Notes: generated from the sequence alone by a model not told the origin. 64,000 bases of DNA from Mucilaginibacter achroorhodeus (GCF_007846095.1 NZ_VOEI01000001.1:1054001-1118000), one strand, 5' to 3'; numbered from the stretch's first letter, positions 52,025 through 61,820 are shown. A program made the numbers and translations.

Positions 52025-53278
52025 GTGACATTTCAGGATTTTAATTTCGACGAACAACTTTTAGAAGGCGTATTAAGCATGGGCTTCAATACGCCAACTC
52101 CTATACAAGCTATGGCTATCCCGGTTATTATGAACGGCGACGACCTGATAGCTTGTGCACAAACAGGCACAGGTAAAACTGCCTCTTACCTGCTGCCGGT
52201 TTTAGATAACATTTGCAAAACGCATAAACATCATACCACCGCGTTAGTGCTTGCCCCAACGCGCGAGCTTGCACAACAGATAGACCAGCAGGTAGAAGGC
52301 CTTGCCTATTTTAGCGGCGTAAGCTCGCAGGCCATTTTTGGCGGTGGCGATGGTATGGCTTATGAGCAGCAACGCCGCGGTATCGAGAATAATGTAAATA
52401 TCATTATCGCAACCCCCGGCAGGTTAATAGCACACCTAACATCGGGCGTGTTAAAAATGAACAACATTACGCACCTGGTGCTTGATGAGGCCGACCGCAT
52501 GTTAGACATGGGCTTTAACGATGATATTATGCGGATTGTAAATTATCTGCCCAAGAAACGCCAAACGCTTTTATTCTCGGCCACCATGCCGCAGCGCATA
52601 CGTAAACTGGCCAATGCCATCCTAAATAACCCGCAACAAATAAACATTGCCATATCACAGCCTGCGGCCGGTATTGATCAGCAGATCTACCGCGTAAACG
52701 ATCAGCAAAAAACACCGCTTTTAAAGTTGATCCTTAAAGAAGGTTATCAAAGCTCCATCATCTTTGCTTCGAGAAAAGAAATCGTAAAATCGCTTTATAA
52801 AGAATTGAAGGCCGCACATATCAATACTGCAGCTTTCCACTCTGATCTTGAACAAAAAGAGCGCGAAGAGATCTTACTTCGGTTTAAAAACAGGCAATTG
52901 CCTGTTATAATTGGTACTGATGCACTATCGCGTGGGATTGACGTGGAAGGAATTGACCTGGTGGTGAACTATGATGTTCCACCAGATCCGGAAGATTATG
53001 TTCACCGCATTGGCCGTACGGCACGCGCTGCAACTACCGGTACCGCTATCACCTTTGTAAACAACCGCGACCTGCGCCGTTTAAAAACAATTGAGGAACT
53101 GATAGAACGCCCCATTAATCAGAAGGAACTCCCTGAAAGCCTTGCAGGCATTGAGCCCATAAAGGAAGACAGGCCCGACAGGCATGGCGATAAAACCAAA
53201 GGCGGCCGCCGCAATAACAGGCGCTACGGTAAAAAGAAACCGCCGCGCCCGGCTGGCGGAGAGAGCAAACCGGCTTAA
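52025..53278 (+). CDS. DEAD-box RNA helicase (RhlE-type)
   Basis: 417 residues from GTG at 52025, where homology begins. Q motif (FDEQLLEGVLSMGFNTPTPIQ), motif I AQTGTGKT, motif II VLDEADRMLD, motif III SATMP, motif VI HRIGRTARA. A Lys/Arg/Gly-rich tail (about 380-417) binds RNA. Likely for ribosome assembly or RNA turnover. Confidence 0.94.
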   Translation: MTFQDFNFDEQLLEGVLSMGFNTPTPIQAMAIPVIMNGDDLIACAQTGTGKTASYLLPVLDNICKTHKHHTTALVLAPTRELAQQIDQQVEGLAYFSGVSSQAIFGGGDGMAYEQQRRGIENNVNIIIATPGRLIAHLTSGVLKMNNITHLVLDEADRMLDMGFNDDIMRIVNYLPKKRQTLLFSATMPQRIRKLANAILNNPQQINIAISQPAAGIDQQIYRVNDQQKTPLLKLILKEGYQSSIIFASRKEIVKSLYKELKAAHINTAAFHSDLEQKEREEILLRFKNRQLPVIIGTDALSRGIDVEGIDLVVNYDVPPDPEDYVHRIGRTARAATTGTAITFVNNRDLRRLKTIEELIERPINQKELPESLAGIEPIKEDRPDRHGDKTKGGRRNNRRYGKKKPPRPAGGESKPA

Positions 53279-53522
53279 CCAATTTAAATCAAGGGTGCGG
53301 CGATTCAGCCAGACATAGCCGGATGTTATAAACTCTATTTGCGTGAGGAAATAGAAGAACTTTTTAAAAATTGTTCTATACCCTCTTTTCGCGCAGCAAA
53401 GAGAGGGTGGTCCAGCGTAGCGTAGACCGGGTGAGTAATGTTAAACCATTTTATTTTCAAAAGGTCTATTTGTTTTAAAACGCCAATGCGTTACATTTAC
53501 ACAACCAATAAAAACCAATATA

Positions 53523-54407
53523 ATGACATCAAGACGTTCTTTCCTGAAAAGCAGTGCCATGTTATCGGCAGGCCTGTTAATGGCTCCTGAGTTATTTGCA
53601 GCAAAAAAGAAAAACTACATCGGTTTGCAACTTTATACCGTGCGTGATGCAATGGCTAAAGACCCGGTTGGCTCCCTTGCAAGAGTTGCTAAGGTTGGCT
53701 TTAACTCTGTTGAAGGTGCTACATATACCGGCACGCAAAAATTTTACGGAATGGCGCCTGCTGAATTTAAAAAGGTTTTAAGCGATAACGGCCTCATTAT
53801 GCCAAGCGGCCACTACATGCTTGGCGAAGGCATGGCTAATGTGAAAGGCACCATCACTACTGATTGGCAACAAGCTGTCGATGATGCTGCTGCCGTTGGT
53901 TTAAAATACATGGTTTGCGCATACCTGCTCGATTCTGAACGCGGAACACTTGACCATTATAAAGAGACCGCAGAAAAGCTAAATAAAGCCGGAGAGGTTG
54001 CAAAAAAAGCTGGCATACAGCTTTGCTACCACAATCACGATTTTGAATTTGCTTCGCAAGACGGAAAATATCCTTACGATGTGTTGTTAACCGCAACTGA
54101 TGCCGACCTGGTAAAAATGGAAATGGATATCTACTGGATGTACCGTGCAAAGCAAGACCCGATTGCTATGTTTAAAAAGCACCCCGGCCGTTTCCCGCTA
54201 TGGCACGTAAAGGACATGGATAACACCCCTAAACAAATGTTTACCGAGGTAGGTAATGGCGTTATTCCGTTTAAAAAGATATTTGCCCATGCTAAAACTG
54301 CAGGCTTAAAGTATTTCTTTAACGAGCAGGACATCTGCCCGGGTGATCCTTTCGTAAGTATCACTAAAAGCTATAATTACATAAAAGCTAACAACTTCCA
54401 CGTGTAA
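53523..54407 (+). CDS. Sugar phosphate isomerase/epimerase (TIM barrel), exported
   Basis: 294 residues. Twin-Arg signal TSRRSFLKSSAM (residues 2-13). AP-endonuclease-2-type TIM barrel with LQLYTVRDAM, CYHNHDFEF, MEMDIYWMYR and WHVKDMD as metal-site and substrate-binding motifs. Such exported proteins accompany Gfo/Idh and 3-keto-sugar genes in Bacteroidota. A terminator follows at 54431. Confidence 0.9.
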   Translation: MTSRRSFLKSSAMLSAGLLMAPELFAAKKKNYIGLQLYTVRDAMAKDPVGSLARVAKVGFNSVEGATYTGTQKFYGMAPAEFKKVLSDNGLIMPSGHYMLGEGMANVKGTITTDWQQAVDDAAAVGLKYMVCAYLLDSERGTLDHYKETAEKLNKAGEVAKKAGIQLCYHNHDFEFASQDGKYPYDVLLTATDADLVKMEMDIYWMYRAKQDPIAMFKKHPGRFPLWHVKDMDNTPKQMFTEVGNGVIPFKKIFAHAKTAGLKYFFNEQDICPGDPFVSITKSYNYIKANNFHV

Positions 54408-54430
54408 CTATTGATTGACTTATAAATGAG

Positions 54431-54460
54431 GCCGGCCACTGCAAAGTGTCCGGCTTTTTT
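54431..54460 (+). terminator. Terminator
   Basis: GCCGG-C-CACT (54431-54440) and AGTG-T-CCGGC (54445-54454) with 4-nt loop, then T run. Confidence 0.8.
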
Positions 54461-54475
54461 GTACATAGCGTACGT

Positions 54476-54518
54476 GGCAATCTCATCACAAACAGCTTCT
54501 TAACGCGATGAGATTGCC
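54476..54518. repeat. REP-like inverted repeat
   Basis: GGCAATCTCATC (54476-54487) and GATGAGATTGCC (54507-54518), perfect 12-bp arms with a 19-nt loop, followed by GCTTCGCTCGCAATGACAT. Typical of interspersed repeats in this family. Confidence 0.65.
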
Positions 54519-54558
54519 GCGCTTCGCTCGCAATGACATATTAAGTAAAAACGAATAA

Positions 54559-55956
54559 TTATCCCACTATCTTCATATTCTCGGCATCCCAACGGATAAC
54601 TTTCTTTTGAAAGTAACTATCGTTACAGGCCAGTGCAGGTGCTGCCGCCCTGAAACCGAATACAGCGTCTTCAACAATAGGTTTGCCGGTGCGGATGGCA
54701 TCAAAGAAATTGGTCATATGGTCGATATTGGCGCTGTAATTTTCGGGTGCGCGATATACGATAGGATCAGTTTTTGGCGCTTCTTGCTGTACTTTTGTCC
54801 AGCGTTGGTTGTAGGCCGCTAACAATTTCTTTTGCTCAGCTTCGGGGTAAGTTTCCAGAGAGTCCCAACCGCCAATGCCCGGCGCTTCGGTAATGTGATT
54901 TTTGCGAATGGTAAAGCTTTCGCCCTCACCACCTAAGTCTATTACCCCTTCAGATCCAACGATCTTAGTAGTGCCATAATCCCCCTCGCCGCTTACAAAA
55001 TTTACGCGTAACGTTACCTGGAAGGCAGGATGCTCTTTTGTTTCGCCATAATGGATCACAGCGCTCATCACGTCAGGCACGTTGCGGCCGTCTTTCCAAT
55101 AATCGAGGTTACCTATCGAGAATATGGTCTCAGGCCCTTTAGAGCCGGTGATGAAATGAATACCACTTAACAGGTGTACGAAAAGGTCGCCGGCTACGCC
55201 AGTACCGTACTCGCGGTAATTTCTCCAGCGGAAAAAACGCAGCGGATCAAAATCATGTTTCTCACTTGCCGTAGCCTGGAAACGCGACCAATCTACATTT
55301 TGCAAATTAGCATCATTAGGAAGCGTATACTGCCATGCACCCAGTCCGCTGTTACGGTTAAAAGAAGCTTCGATAGAATTAATTTTTCCTATTACTCCTG
55401 CCTCATACATTTCTTTGGCTTTACGATAAGCTATACTGCTCACACGCTGGCTACCTACCTGGAACACGGCTTTGGTCTCTTTCTGTACACGTATCTCTTC
55501 AAGTCCCTGGCTTATTTTGTGCACCATGGGTTTCTCACTATAAACAGCCTTACCTTTTCGCATGGCATCGATAGCTATCTGGCTATGCCAATTATCGCTG
55601 GTAGCGATGATGACAGCATCAATGTCTTTCCTGTCCAGTATTTCCCTGTGGTCCATAGTGGTGAAAAGGTTTTGCCCGTAAACTTCTTTAGAGCGGGTAA
55701 GGCGGCCTTTATAAAGGTCGCACACACCAACCAGGTCAACACCGGGCACAGCAAGCGCTGCACGCGTATCATTGAATCCCATAATGCCCATACCAATGGT
55801 TGCAATGCGAACCTTATCACTCGGGCTAACGCGCTTTTGATCGCGCAGTATCCTTACCTCGTTCTCTTCTTTAGCGGCAAAACTGTTCAATGAGGCAGAT
55901 GTCAGTAATACTGAAGTGCCCAGATGTTTCAGAAACTTCCTGCGGTCTGTAGACAT
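54559..55956 (-). CDS. Gfo/Idh/MocA-family oxidoreductase, Tat-exported
   Basis: 465 residues. Tat-like start STDRRKFLKHLG (2-13), then the Rossmann motif VRIATIGMGIMG (about 50-61) and KPMVHKI (about 140-146, the conserved EKP-type Lys). Exported members act on sugars, for example 3-keto-glycoside reduction or glycoside hydrolysis with NAD bound. Convergent with the isomerase gene; probable partner of the same pathway. Confidence 0.92.
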   Translation of the reverse strand: MSTDRRKFLKHLGTSVLLTSASLNSFAAKEENEVRILRDQKRVSPSDKVRIATIGMGIMGFNDTRAALAVPGVDLVGVCDLYKGRLTRSKEVYGQNLFTTMDHREILDRKDIDAVIIATSDNWHSQIAIDAMRKGKAVYSEKPMVHKISQGLEEIRVQKETKAVFQVGSQRVSSIAYRKAKEMYEAGVIGKINSIEASFNRNSGLGAWQYTLPNDANLQNVDWSRFQATASEKHDFDPLRFFRWRNYREYGTGVAGDLFVHLLSGIHFITGSKGPETIFSIGNLDYWKDGRNVPDVMSAVIHYGETKEHPAFQVTLRVNFVSGEGDYGTTKIVGSEGVIDLGGEGESFTIRKNHITEAPGIGGWDSLETYPEAEQKKLLAAYNQRWTKVQQEAPKTDPIVYRAPENYSANIDHMTNFFDAIRTGKPIVEDAVFGFRAAAPALACNDSYFQKKVIRWDAENMKIVG

Positions 55957-56163
55957 GGCTTATTATTATAATTGGTGAAGGGCAGGGGTGGCGCCCAATG
56001 GTTTATCAACGGCAATTTAAACAAAAAATCCAATTTGCAATATTCGCCGCTTGTTTAATATTCAAGCACTTACAACTCAAATATTTAAGTTTAAAAAACT
56101 TTTTAATATTATTTAAAAAGCCATAACTTGCATATTGTCTGCAAACCAAACGCTATAACCTAT

Positions 56164-58065
56164 ATGAAGAAATTTTCCTTACTGGTATTGTCATGCCTGC
56201 TGGCGCCTATTGCCTTTGCGCAAACTACCAGCAGTTTTGCCATTATCCCCGAGCCCGTTAAAACAACGCCGCACGCAGGGCATTTTATCTTACCCAAAGA
56301 GATAACCGTACAAGCACCGCTAAGTAATAAGATGACGCCAGTGCTTGATCTTATTAAGAATAAATTTTCTACCTCAACCGGTAAAATGGTACACGTAAAA
56401 GCTTCGGCACCCTCCGCGGCGATAAAACTGGTGCTTAATTCAACAGCTGATAATGTTATAGGCAGTGAAGGCTATTACTTGTCAGCAAAAACTACCGGCG
56501 TTACCATCAGGGCTAATACAGAGGCAGGATTATACTACGGATTACAAACGCTTTTTCAGTTGCTGCCTAAGGAAATTGAAAGCAAGGAGGTAGTTACCAA
56601 CGTTAAATGGATGGTACCTGCTGTTGACATAACAGATTACCCACGTTTTAACTGGCGCGGACTAATGCTGGATGTATCCCGCCACTTCTTTACCAAAAAA
56701 GAGGTAATGAGCTACATCGATAACATGGCTAAGTATAAGCTTAACTTGTTCCATTGGCATTTAACGGATGACGAAGGATGGCGCGTTGAAATAAAAAGCT
56801 ATCCTAAATTGACTACTGTTGGTGCTTATAACATCAAACGCGAAGGTGAGTTTGGCAATTTCCAGCCGCCGCGCCCAAATGAACCACGTAACTATGGCGG
56901 TTTTTACACCCAGGATGATATACGTGAGGTTGTTAAATATGCGCAAGACCGTTTTGTGAACATCTTGCCCGAGGTGGATGTGCCCGGCCACAGCTTGGCG
57001 GCCGTTGCTTCATATCCCGAGCTTTCTGCTACTGCGGGTGCTGATAAATATACCGTACGCTATGGCGAACGCATTATGGATTGGTCTAAACCTGGTCATC
57101 CGGCTTTGGTAGATAACACACTTAACCCTGCCGGTGAATTTACTTACCAGTTTTTAGATAAGGTGATAGGCGAACTTTCCCAGCTATTCCCTTTCCAATA
57201 CATCCATATGGGTGGCGATGAGTGCGCTAAAAACTTTTGGGAACAAAGCGATCAGGTAAAAGCCTTGATGGCGAAAGAAAACCTGAAAACACAGGAAGAG
57301 GTTCAAAGCTATTTTGAAAAACGTGTTGAGAAGATCGTTGAATCAAAGGGCAAGAAATTTATTGGCTGGGACGAGATACTTGAAGGCGGCTTAGGACCGA
57401 ATGCAGCAGTAATGAGCTGGCGTGGTGTTAAAGGCGGTATTGAAGCAGCACAAATGGGCCACGAAGTGGTAATGAGCCCTACTACATTTGTATATCTTGA
57501 TTATATGCAAAGCGATCGCGTAATGGAGCCACATGTTTACGCTTCGCTTCGTTTAAGCAAAACCTACGAGTTTGACCCGGTGCCGGCAGGCGTAAACGCC
57601 AAGCTGATAAAAGGTGGCCAGGCTAACTTATGGACTGAGCAGGTTTACAATATCCGCCAGGCCGAGTACATGACGTGGCCGCGTGGTTTTGCGTTGGCAG
57701 AGTGTGTATGGTCGCCTGCTGCGAAGAAGAATTTTAACACCTTCTTTAGCAAAGTAGAAAAACACTTCGCCCGCTTTGATGAGGCAGAAATAAAATATGC
57801 CCCAAGCGCCTATGACCCTGATTTTAAAGTTGGCCGTAACCCCGATAGCACTCTTAATGTAACCCTAACCCCCGAGGTACCCGAACTGGATATTTACTAT
57901 AGCTTCGATAATTCGTACCCGGATAGGTTTTATCCAAAATATACCGGCATACTAAATGTACCAATTGATGCAACACAGCTTAAAGTGATAACCTACAAAG
58001 GCAAACAGCCGGTAGGCCGCATGATAAGCATGCCGATATCTGAACTGAGAAGCAGATTGAAATAA
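56164..58065 (+). CDS. Beta-N-acetylhexosaminidase (GH20)
   Basis: 633 residues from ATG at 56164. Signal peptide about 1-20 (AFAQ). N-terminal GH20b domain (about 30-150), catalytic TIM barrel (about 160-520) with HMGGDEC (Asp352, Glu353), and a C-terminal carbohydrate-binding-like domain. Removes terminal GlcNAc or GalNAc from chitin, glycans or peptidoglycan in the periplasm. Terminator follows. Confidence 0.94.
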   Translation: MKKFSLLVLSCLLAPIAFAQTTSSFAIIPEPVKTTPHAGHFILPKEITVQAPLSNKMTPVLDLIKNKFSTSTGKMVHVKASAPSAAIKLVLNSTADNVIGSEGYYLSAKTTGVTIRANTEAGLYYGLQTLFQLLPKEIESKEVVTNVKWMVPAVDITDYPRFNWRGLMLDVSRHFFTKKEVMSYIDNMAKYKLNLFHWHLTDDEGWRVEIKSYPKLTTVGAYNIKREGEFGNFQPPRPNEPRNYGGFYTQDDIREVVKYAQDRFVNILPEVDVPGHSLAAVASYPELSATAGADKYTVRYGERIMDWSKPGHPALVDNTLNPAGEFTYQFLDKVIGELSQLFPFQYIHMGGDECAKNFWEQSDQVKALMAKENLKTQEEVQSYFEKRVEKIVESKGKKFIGWDEILEGGLGPNAAVMSWRGVKGGIEAAQMGHEVVMSPTTFVYLDYMQSDRVMEPHVYASLRLSKTYEFDPVPAGVNAKLIKGGQANLWTEQVYNIRQAEYMTWPRGFALAECVWSPAAKKNFNTFFSKVEKHFARFDEAEIKYAPSAYDPDFKVGRNPDSTLNVTLTPEVPELDIYYSFDNSYPDRFYPKYTGILNVPIDATQLKVITYKGKQPVGRMISMPISELRSRLK

Positions 58066-58076
58066 ATGATAATACG

Positions 58077-58102
58077 AAAGAGCCGCTTAAAAGCGGCTCT
58101 TT
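58077..58102. terminator. Bidirectional terminator
   Basis: AAAGAGCCGCTT (58077-58088) and AAGCGGCTCTTT (58091-58102), 12-bp stem between convergent genes. Confidence 0.88.
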
Positions 58103-58118
58103 TTATTTTACGTGTAAC

Positions 58119-58544
58119 TTAATTGGATGTACGTTTCATCCTCGAAAATGGAAAACCCCCGCAACCCTTTTTGTGATTTTGCCTATCAGCTTTGGCGGTA
58201 GCCTCGGCGATGGCATCTGTTTTTGCATCATAAACAGACAAACAGAAGCCCGATTTCCACGGCTCCATATTGTTGAACTGCATGTAGTCGATACGTGTGT
58301 ATAAGCCGCCCTCTCCAGGGTTTTTATCATCGTTACGTGCAACGATGTACTGGTCCCTCACATTCCACTTTATGATGTGGTATTTACTGCGCGGCGGCTG
58401 CATCCACAAAGTATCATTGATAGTATATTTAATGCCATAATCATCAACAAAGGTTCCTTTAAACAGTTCGGGTGCGCTATTTTGCTGCTTGGGGACAAAC
58501 ATCCCAACAAATGATAACAGTATTGATATATATAGAGATATCAT
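58119..58544 (-). CDS. Hypothetical protein with signal peptide (141 aa)
   Basis: 141 residues, N-terminal hydrophobic helix about 1-18. The rest, GTFVDDYGIKYTINDTLWMQPP, IIKWNVRDQYIVARND and GLYTRIDYMQF, looks like a small lipocalin or beta-barrel fold. No family is recognised. Convergent to the GH20 gene. Confidence 0.8.
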   Translation of the reverse strand: MISLYISILLSFVGMFVPKQQNSAPELFKGTFVDDYGIKYTINDTLWMQPPRSKYHIIKWNVRDQYIVARNDDKNPGEGGLYTRIDYMQFNNMEPWKSGFCLSVYDAKTDAIAEATAKADRQNHKKGCGGFPFSRMKRTSN

Positions 58545-58644
58545 AAATTAAACTTTTAATAACGCCTTAAACGTTGATTGAACAGCGAACTTCGGACAAT
58601 CCGGTCACAAATGCAACTGACCCTGATGTTTGTATATTAGCACA

Positions 58645-59067
58645 ATGAAGAAACTTATCACTTGCTGCATTCTGCTCCTATCGGTAATTTTTGTTAAAGC
58701 ACAAGATCGCCAGGCCATACTTAAAGTAATGGAAACATCGCGCCTAGCATGGAACAAAGGCGCCCTGGAAAGCTTTATGCAATGCTACTGGAAATCAGAC
58801 TCTGTAATGTTTGTAAGCCCAACCGGGCCAACCTTTGGGTATGCAAATACGCTTAAGAATTACAAGCAAACCTTCGCCAAAACCAAAACAAGCATGGGTA
58901 AGCTTACCTACGCCATAAAAAAGGTTGAACTTATCAATAAAGATAATGCCTTTGTGTACGGCGGCTGGAACTTGAAATACACCAAAAGGTCATCTTCGGG
59001 TTACTATACTTTGTGGTTTAAAAAGATCAACGGAGAGTGGAAAATTGTGGTTGATCACTCGAGTTAG
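58645..59067 (+). CDS. Secreted SnoaL/DUF4440-like protein
   Basis: 140 residues from ATG at 58645 (an in-frame start at 58630 only adds five). Signal peptide about 1-18. The nuclear-transport-factor-2-like fold shows SRLAWNKGALESFMQCYW, YKQTFAKTKTSMGKL and WKIVVDHSS. Such proteins are small binding or enzymatic domains; function unknown. Confidence 0.88.
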   Translation: MKKLITCCILLLSVIFVKAQDRQAILKVMETSRLAWNKGALESFMQCYWKSDSVMFVSPTGPTFGYANTLKNYKQTFAKTKTSMGKLTYAIKKVELINKDNAFVYGGWNLKYTKRSSSGYYTLWFKKINGEWKIVVDHSS

Positions 59068-59157
59068 ATCAATCTCGCTATCTTAAGTAACACAAGGCAG
59101 CTGACTTAATGTTAATATTTAATTATGTTAGCTTTGCACACAATTAATCCTGCTTAA

Positions 59158-60057
59158 ATGGCCGAAAACACTGAAGAAAAAACAAGCCTGCATCCCCGTA
59201 ACCCGCACCGCGGAAGGTATGATCTTGTTGCACTTACTAAGGCGCTGCCTAAACTTGCTCCTTTTGTGTTTACAAATGAGCATGGCATAAAAACCATTGA
59301 TTTTACTGACGCTGATGCAGTTAAAGTGCTTAACAAGGCTATTTTGAAACTGCAATATAATATCTCATCCTGGGATATTCCGCAGGGCTTTTTGTGCCCG
59401 CCTATACCGGGTAGGGCAGATTACATACATTATCTTGCAGACATCTTAGCTAAGGATAACGGCGGCGAAATACCAACCGGCGACAAAGTAAAGGTGCTTG
59501 ATATTGGTGTTGGTGCAAACTGCATCTATCCATTGATAGGCCATCGCAGCTACGGCTGGCACTTTGTGGGCAGCGAGGTTGATTACATAGCCGCAGGCTC
59601 AGCTAAAAAGATAGTTGAGAGCAACCAGCTTACAGATGCTATAGAAATACGGACGCAAAGCTCGTATGAACACATCTTTAAAGGCATCGTTAAACCCGGC
59701 GAGAAGTTCGATATTACCATGTGTAACCCTCCTTTTCATGCATCGGCTAAAGAGGTAAATGTCAATTCGCAGCGCAAATGGAAAAACCTGAAACAGGACA
59801 AAAACACCGACCTTAACTTTGGTGGCCGCAACACCGAACTATGGTGCGAAGGCGGCGAACCCCGTTTCCTGAATAAGATGATGAGCGAAAGCAAGCAGTT
59901 TGCCCAATCAAGCAAATGGTTCTCATCGCTTATTTCAAAAAAAACCACCCTACCCGGCTGCTACAATTCGCTTGATTATTTGGGCGCTCGTGATGTACAT
60001 ACCATTGATATGGCACAAGGGCAAAAGAGCAGCCGGATATTAGTTTGGCGGTTCTGA
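59158..60057 (+). CDS. rlmF: 23S rRNA (adenine1618-N6)-methyltransferase
   Basis: 299 residues. LHPRNPHRGRYDL near the start, SAM motif VLDIGVGANCIYPLIG, catalytic NPPFH(AS) motif, and RKWKNLKQDKN match RlmF. Methylates A1618 of 23S rRNA. Adjacent to the divergent-ending DinB gene, 5 bases between their stops. Confidence 0.95.
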   Translation: MAENTEEKTSLHPRNPHRGRYDLVALTKALPKLAPFVFTNEHGIKTIDFTDADAVKVLNKAILKLQYNISSWDIPQGFLCPPIPGRADYIHYLADILAKDNGGEIPTGDKVKVLDIGVGANCIYPLIGHRSYGWHFVGSEVDYIAAGSAKKIVESNQLTDAIEIRTQSSYEHIFKGIVKPGEKFDITMCNPPFHASAKEVNVNSQRKWKNLKQDKNTDLNFGGRNTELWCEGGEPRFLNKMMSESKQFAQSSKWFSSLISKKTTLPGCYNSLDYLGARDVHTIDMAQGQKSSRILVWRF

Positions 60058-60062
60058 AATTA

Positions 60063-60566
60063 TTATCTATCCCAAAACGGGTGAGGCTCAATGCCTAACG
60101 CACGCAGGTAAACATAACCCTGGCCGCGATGGTGTACCTCGTTATCAATAAAATAAAGGATGGTGCTTATTACCGTATTTTCATACATGCCAAAGGCCTT
60201 TACAACATCATGGAAATGGGCGTCAGGTATTTGAGGCCATAGTTCTTCTATCTGCTCGGTAACATCATCCCACGCTTCTAAAAGTGCTTCTTTGGTAGAA
60301 AGCCGGGCGCTGTCATCAAAATGATCAAGCTCCGGAGTAGTTGTCCAGTTACCGGTTACAAAACCATTCATCCCGGCGCTTGCCAGGCCTATCATTTCCC
60401 CGGCTAAATGTTGGTAAGGCCTCATGCCACCTATCGAAAATTCAAACAATTCTTTCTCCGGGAAGGCTGCCAAAATTTTACGGCTAAGGCCGCGGTGGCT
60501 TTGCCAGTGTTTTAATAATTCGTCTTTGTTGATGAGTTGCTGTGTTAATGCTTGTTCGGTTGTCAT
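60063..60566 (-). CDS. DinB-family protein
   Basis: 167 residues from ATG at 60566. Four-helix DinB fold: QHLAGEMIGLASAG (first His) and the pair HHRGQGYVYLRALG (metal-binding His), typical of thiol-dependent or metal-dependent hydrolases. Physiological role unknown. Convergent to rlmF. Confidence 0.9.
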   Translation of the reverse strand: MTTEQALTQQLINKDELLKHWQSHRGLSRKILAAFPEKELFEFSIGGMRPYQHLAGEMIGLASAGMNGFVTGNWTTTPELDHFDDSARLSTKEALLEAWDDVTEQIEELWPQIPDAHFHDVVKAFGMYENTVISTILYFIDNEVHHRGQGYVYLRALGIEPHPFWDR

Positions 60567-60779
60567 GGCTGTTTGTTTTTGATTATGAAACAAAGTAACC
60601 ACCGCTTAATGACAACAGTATGTCAGCAGGGTTTTGGCTCTTAAACTTTTAGTCGCTAATAAATGTAGTCTGCTTATCTTTCGTCGCAATCAGCCACTTA
60701 CATTGTCGTAATTACACCTCACCACTTCCGGCAATCTGTTGCACCTTTGTATTGTATCGTTTAAAATGTTTTGTCCCCG

Positions 60780-60989
60780 ATGATCGAAGTATTTAAAACC
60801 AATGTGCAAAAAGCGGCTCAATCGCGCCTGATGATCAAAATGCTTAAGGTGCATTTTCCGGCGAGCCATATCAATTTTGACCTTGAAGATTGCGACAAGG
60901 TTTTACGAATAGAGAGCAAAGAAATTTGTGCACAACGTATCATCCAATTACTTAACTTAAACGGGCATTACTGTGCAATTCTTGATTAA
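60780..60989 (+). CDS. Small conserved-looking protein (69 aa), ferredoxin-like fold
   Basis: From ATG at 60780 (a TTG at 60771 is a weaker start). MIEVFKTNVQ, then KVHFPASHINFDLEDCDKVLRIE (ends quoted), then helix IIQLLNLNGH. The beta-alpha-beta-beta-alpha pattern and lengths resemble HMA-like small proteins, but it has no CxxC. 20 bases before a glyoxalase-like gene in the same direction. Confidence 0.75.
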   Translation: MIEVFKTNVQKAAQSRLMIKMLKVHFPASHINFDLEDCDKVLRIESKEICAQRIIQLLNLNGHYCAILD

Positions 60990-61009
60990 CCAATATAAAT
61001 TATAAAGCC

Positions 61010-61417
61010 ATGATCAAACTTAGTTCATACATCAACTTTAACAACAATGCTACTGAAGCTATGACTTTTTACCACCAGGTATTAGGGGGCAAGCTTAGCC
61101 TGATGAAAGTTAAAGATTCGCCGATGAAGGATATGTTCCCCGCCGAGCAGCAAGACATTATTTTACATGCCGACCTTACCGGAGATGACTTTACCATCCA
61201 GGGCACCGATATGCCCGACTCTGATGTTCAGGCTTTTGTGGGGGCTGTTTCTATCAGCTTAACGCTGGCTTCTGTAGCAGAAGTGCACGATAAATTTGAG
61301 AAATTGCGTGAGGGAGGAAAAGCAAAACATGAAGTAATGAGCTTTTTTGCCGGCACCATGGGCAACGTTACCGATAAGTACGGCGTACGCTGGAACATAT
61401 TTACTCCGGAGAAATAA
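61010..61417 (+). CDS. VOC-family (PhnB-like) protein
   Basis: 135 residues. MIKLSSYINFNNNATEAMTF and FYHQVLGGKLSL, FTIQGTDM and YGVRWNIFTP follow the PhnB/glyoxalase fold. Members bind metals and small antibiotics or act as 3-demethylubiquinone-like enzymes; none can be assigned. First of three close genes (17 and 5 bases apart). Confidence 0.92.
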   Translation: MIKLSSYINFNNNATEAMTFYHQVLGGKLSLMKVKDSPMKDMFPAEQQDIILHADLTGDDFTIQGTDMPDSDVQAFVGAVSISLTLASVAEVHDKFEKLREGGKAKHEVMSFFAGTMGNVTDKYGVRWNIFTPEK

Positions 61418-61434
61418 ATAAAAAATTTATCGCT

Positions 61435-61815
61435 ATGAGCACTAAAGCTATCAAAATTATCTATTGGACCTTAAATGTACTATTTGGTTTGGCTATGCTT
61501 GCAGATGCCTTTGGTGGTATCACGCAACAGGAAGCAGGCAAGGTTGTATTGCAACATTTAGGCTACCCAATGTACCTCTTAGTTATTACCGGCATATTTA
61601 AGCTCTTCGGCGCCATTGCTATCCTGCAAAACAGGTGGATGGCTATAAAAGAATGGGCCTTCGCAGGTTTCTTTATCAACTTTGTTGGTGCCATAGCATC
61701 GCGATATGCCATGCACGATCCCTTTAGTGAGCTGATCCCGCCATTGGTGATGATGGCGATAATGTTTATCTTGTATTACTTTTGGAAGCAATATAACAGA
61801 ACCAAGATCGCCTAA
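61435..61815 (+). CDS. DoxX-family membrane protein
   Basis: 126 residues with four membrane helices (about 8-28, 47-65, 73-92, 97-117). The DoxX pattern (FGLAMLADAFGGI, KLFGAIAILQ) is clear. DoxX-like proteins are linked to thiosulfate:quinone oxidation in some archaea but mostly have unknown roles. Sandwiched in a probable operon. Confidence 0.9.
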   Translation: MSTKAIKIIYWTLNVLFGLAMLADAFGGITQQEAGKVVLQHLGYPMYLLVITGIFKLFGAIAILQNRWMAIKEWAFAGFFINFVGAIASRYAMHDPFSELIPPLVMMAIMFILYYFWKQYNRTKIA

Positions 61816-61820
61816 AACTT

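Noticed and set aside
53340..53440. Hairpin-rich intergenic stretch as a small RNA gene
   Set aside because: Resembles REP-type intergenic repeats; no promoter-terminator pair is evident.
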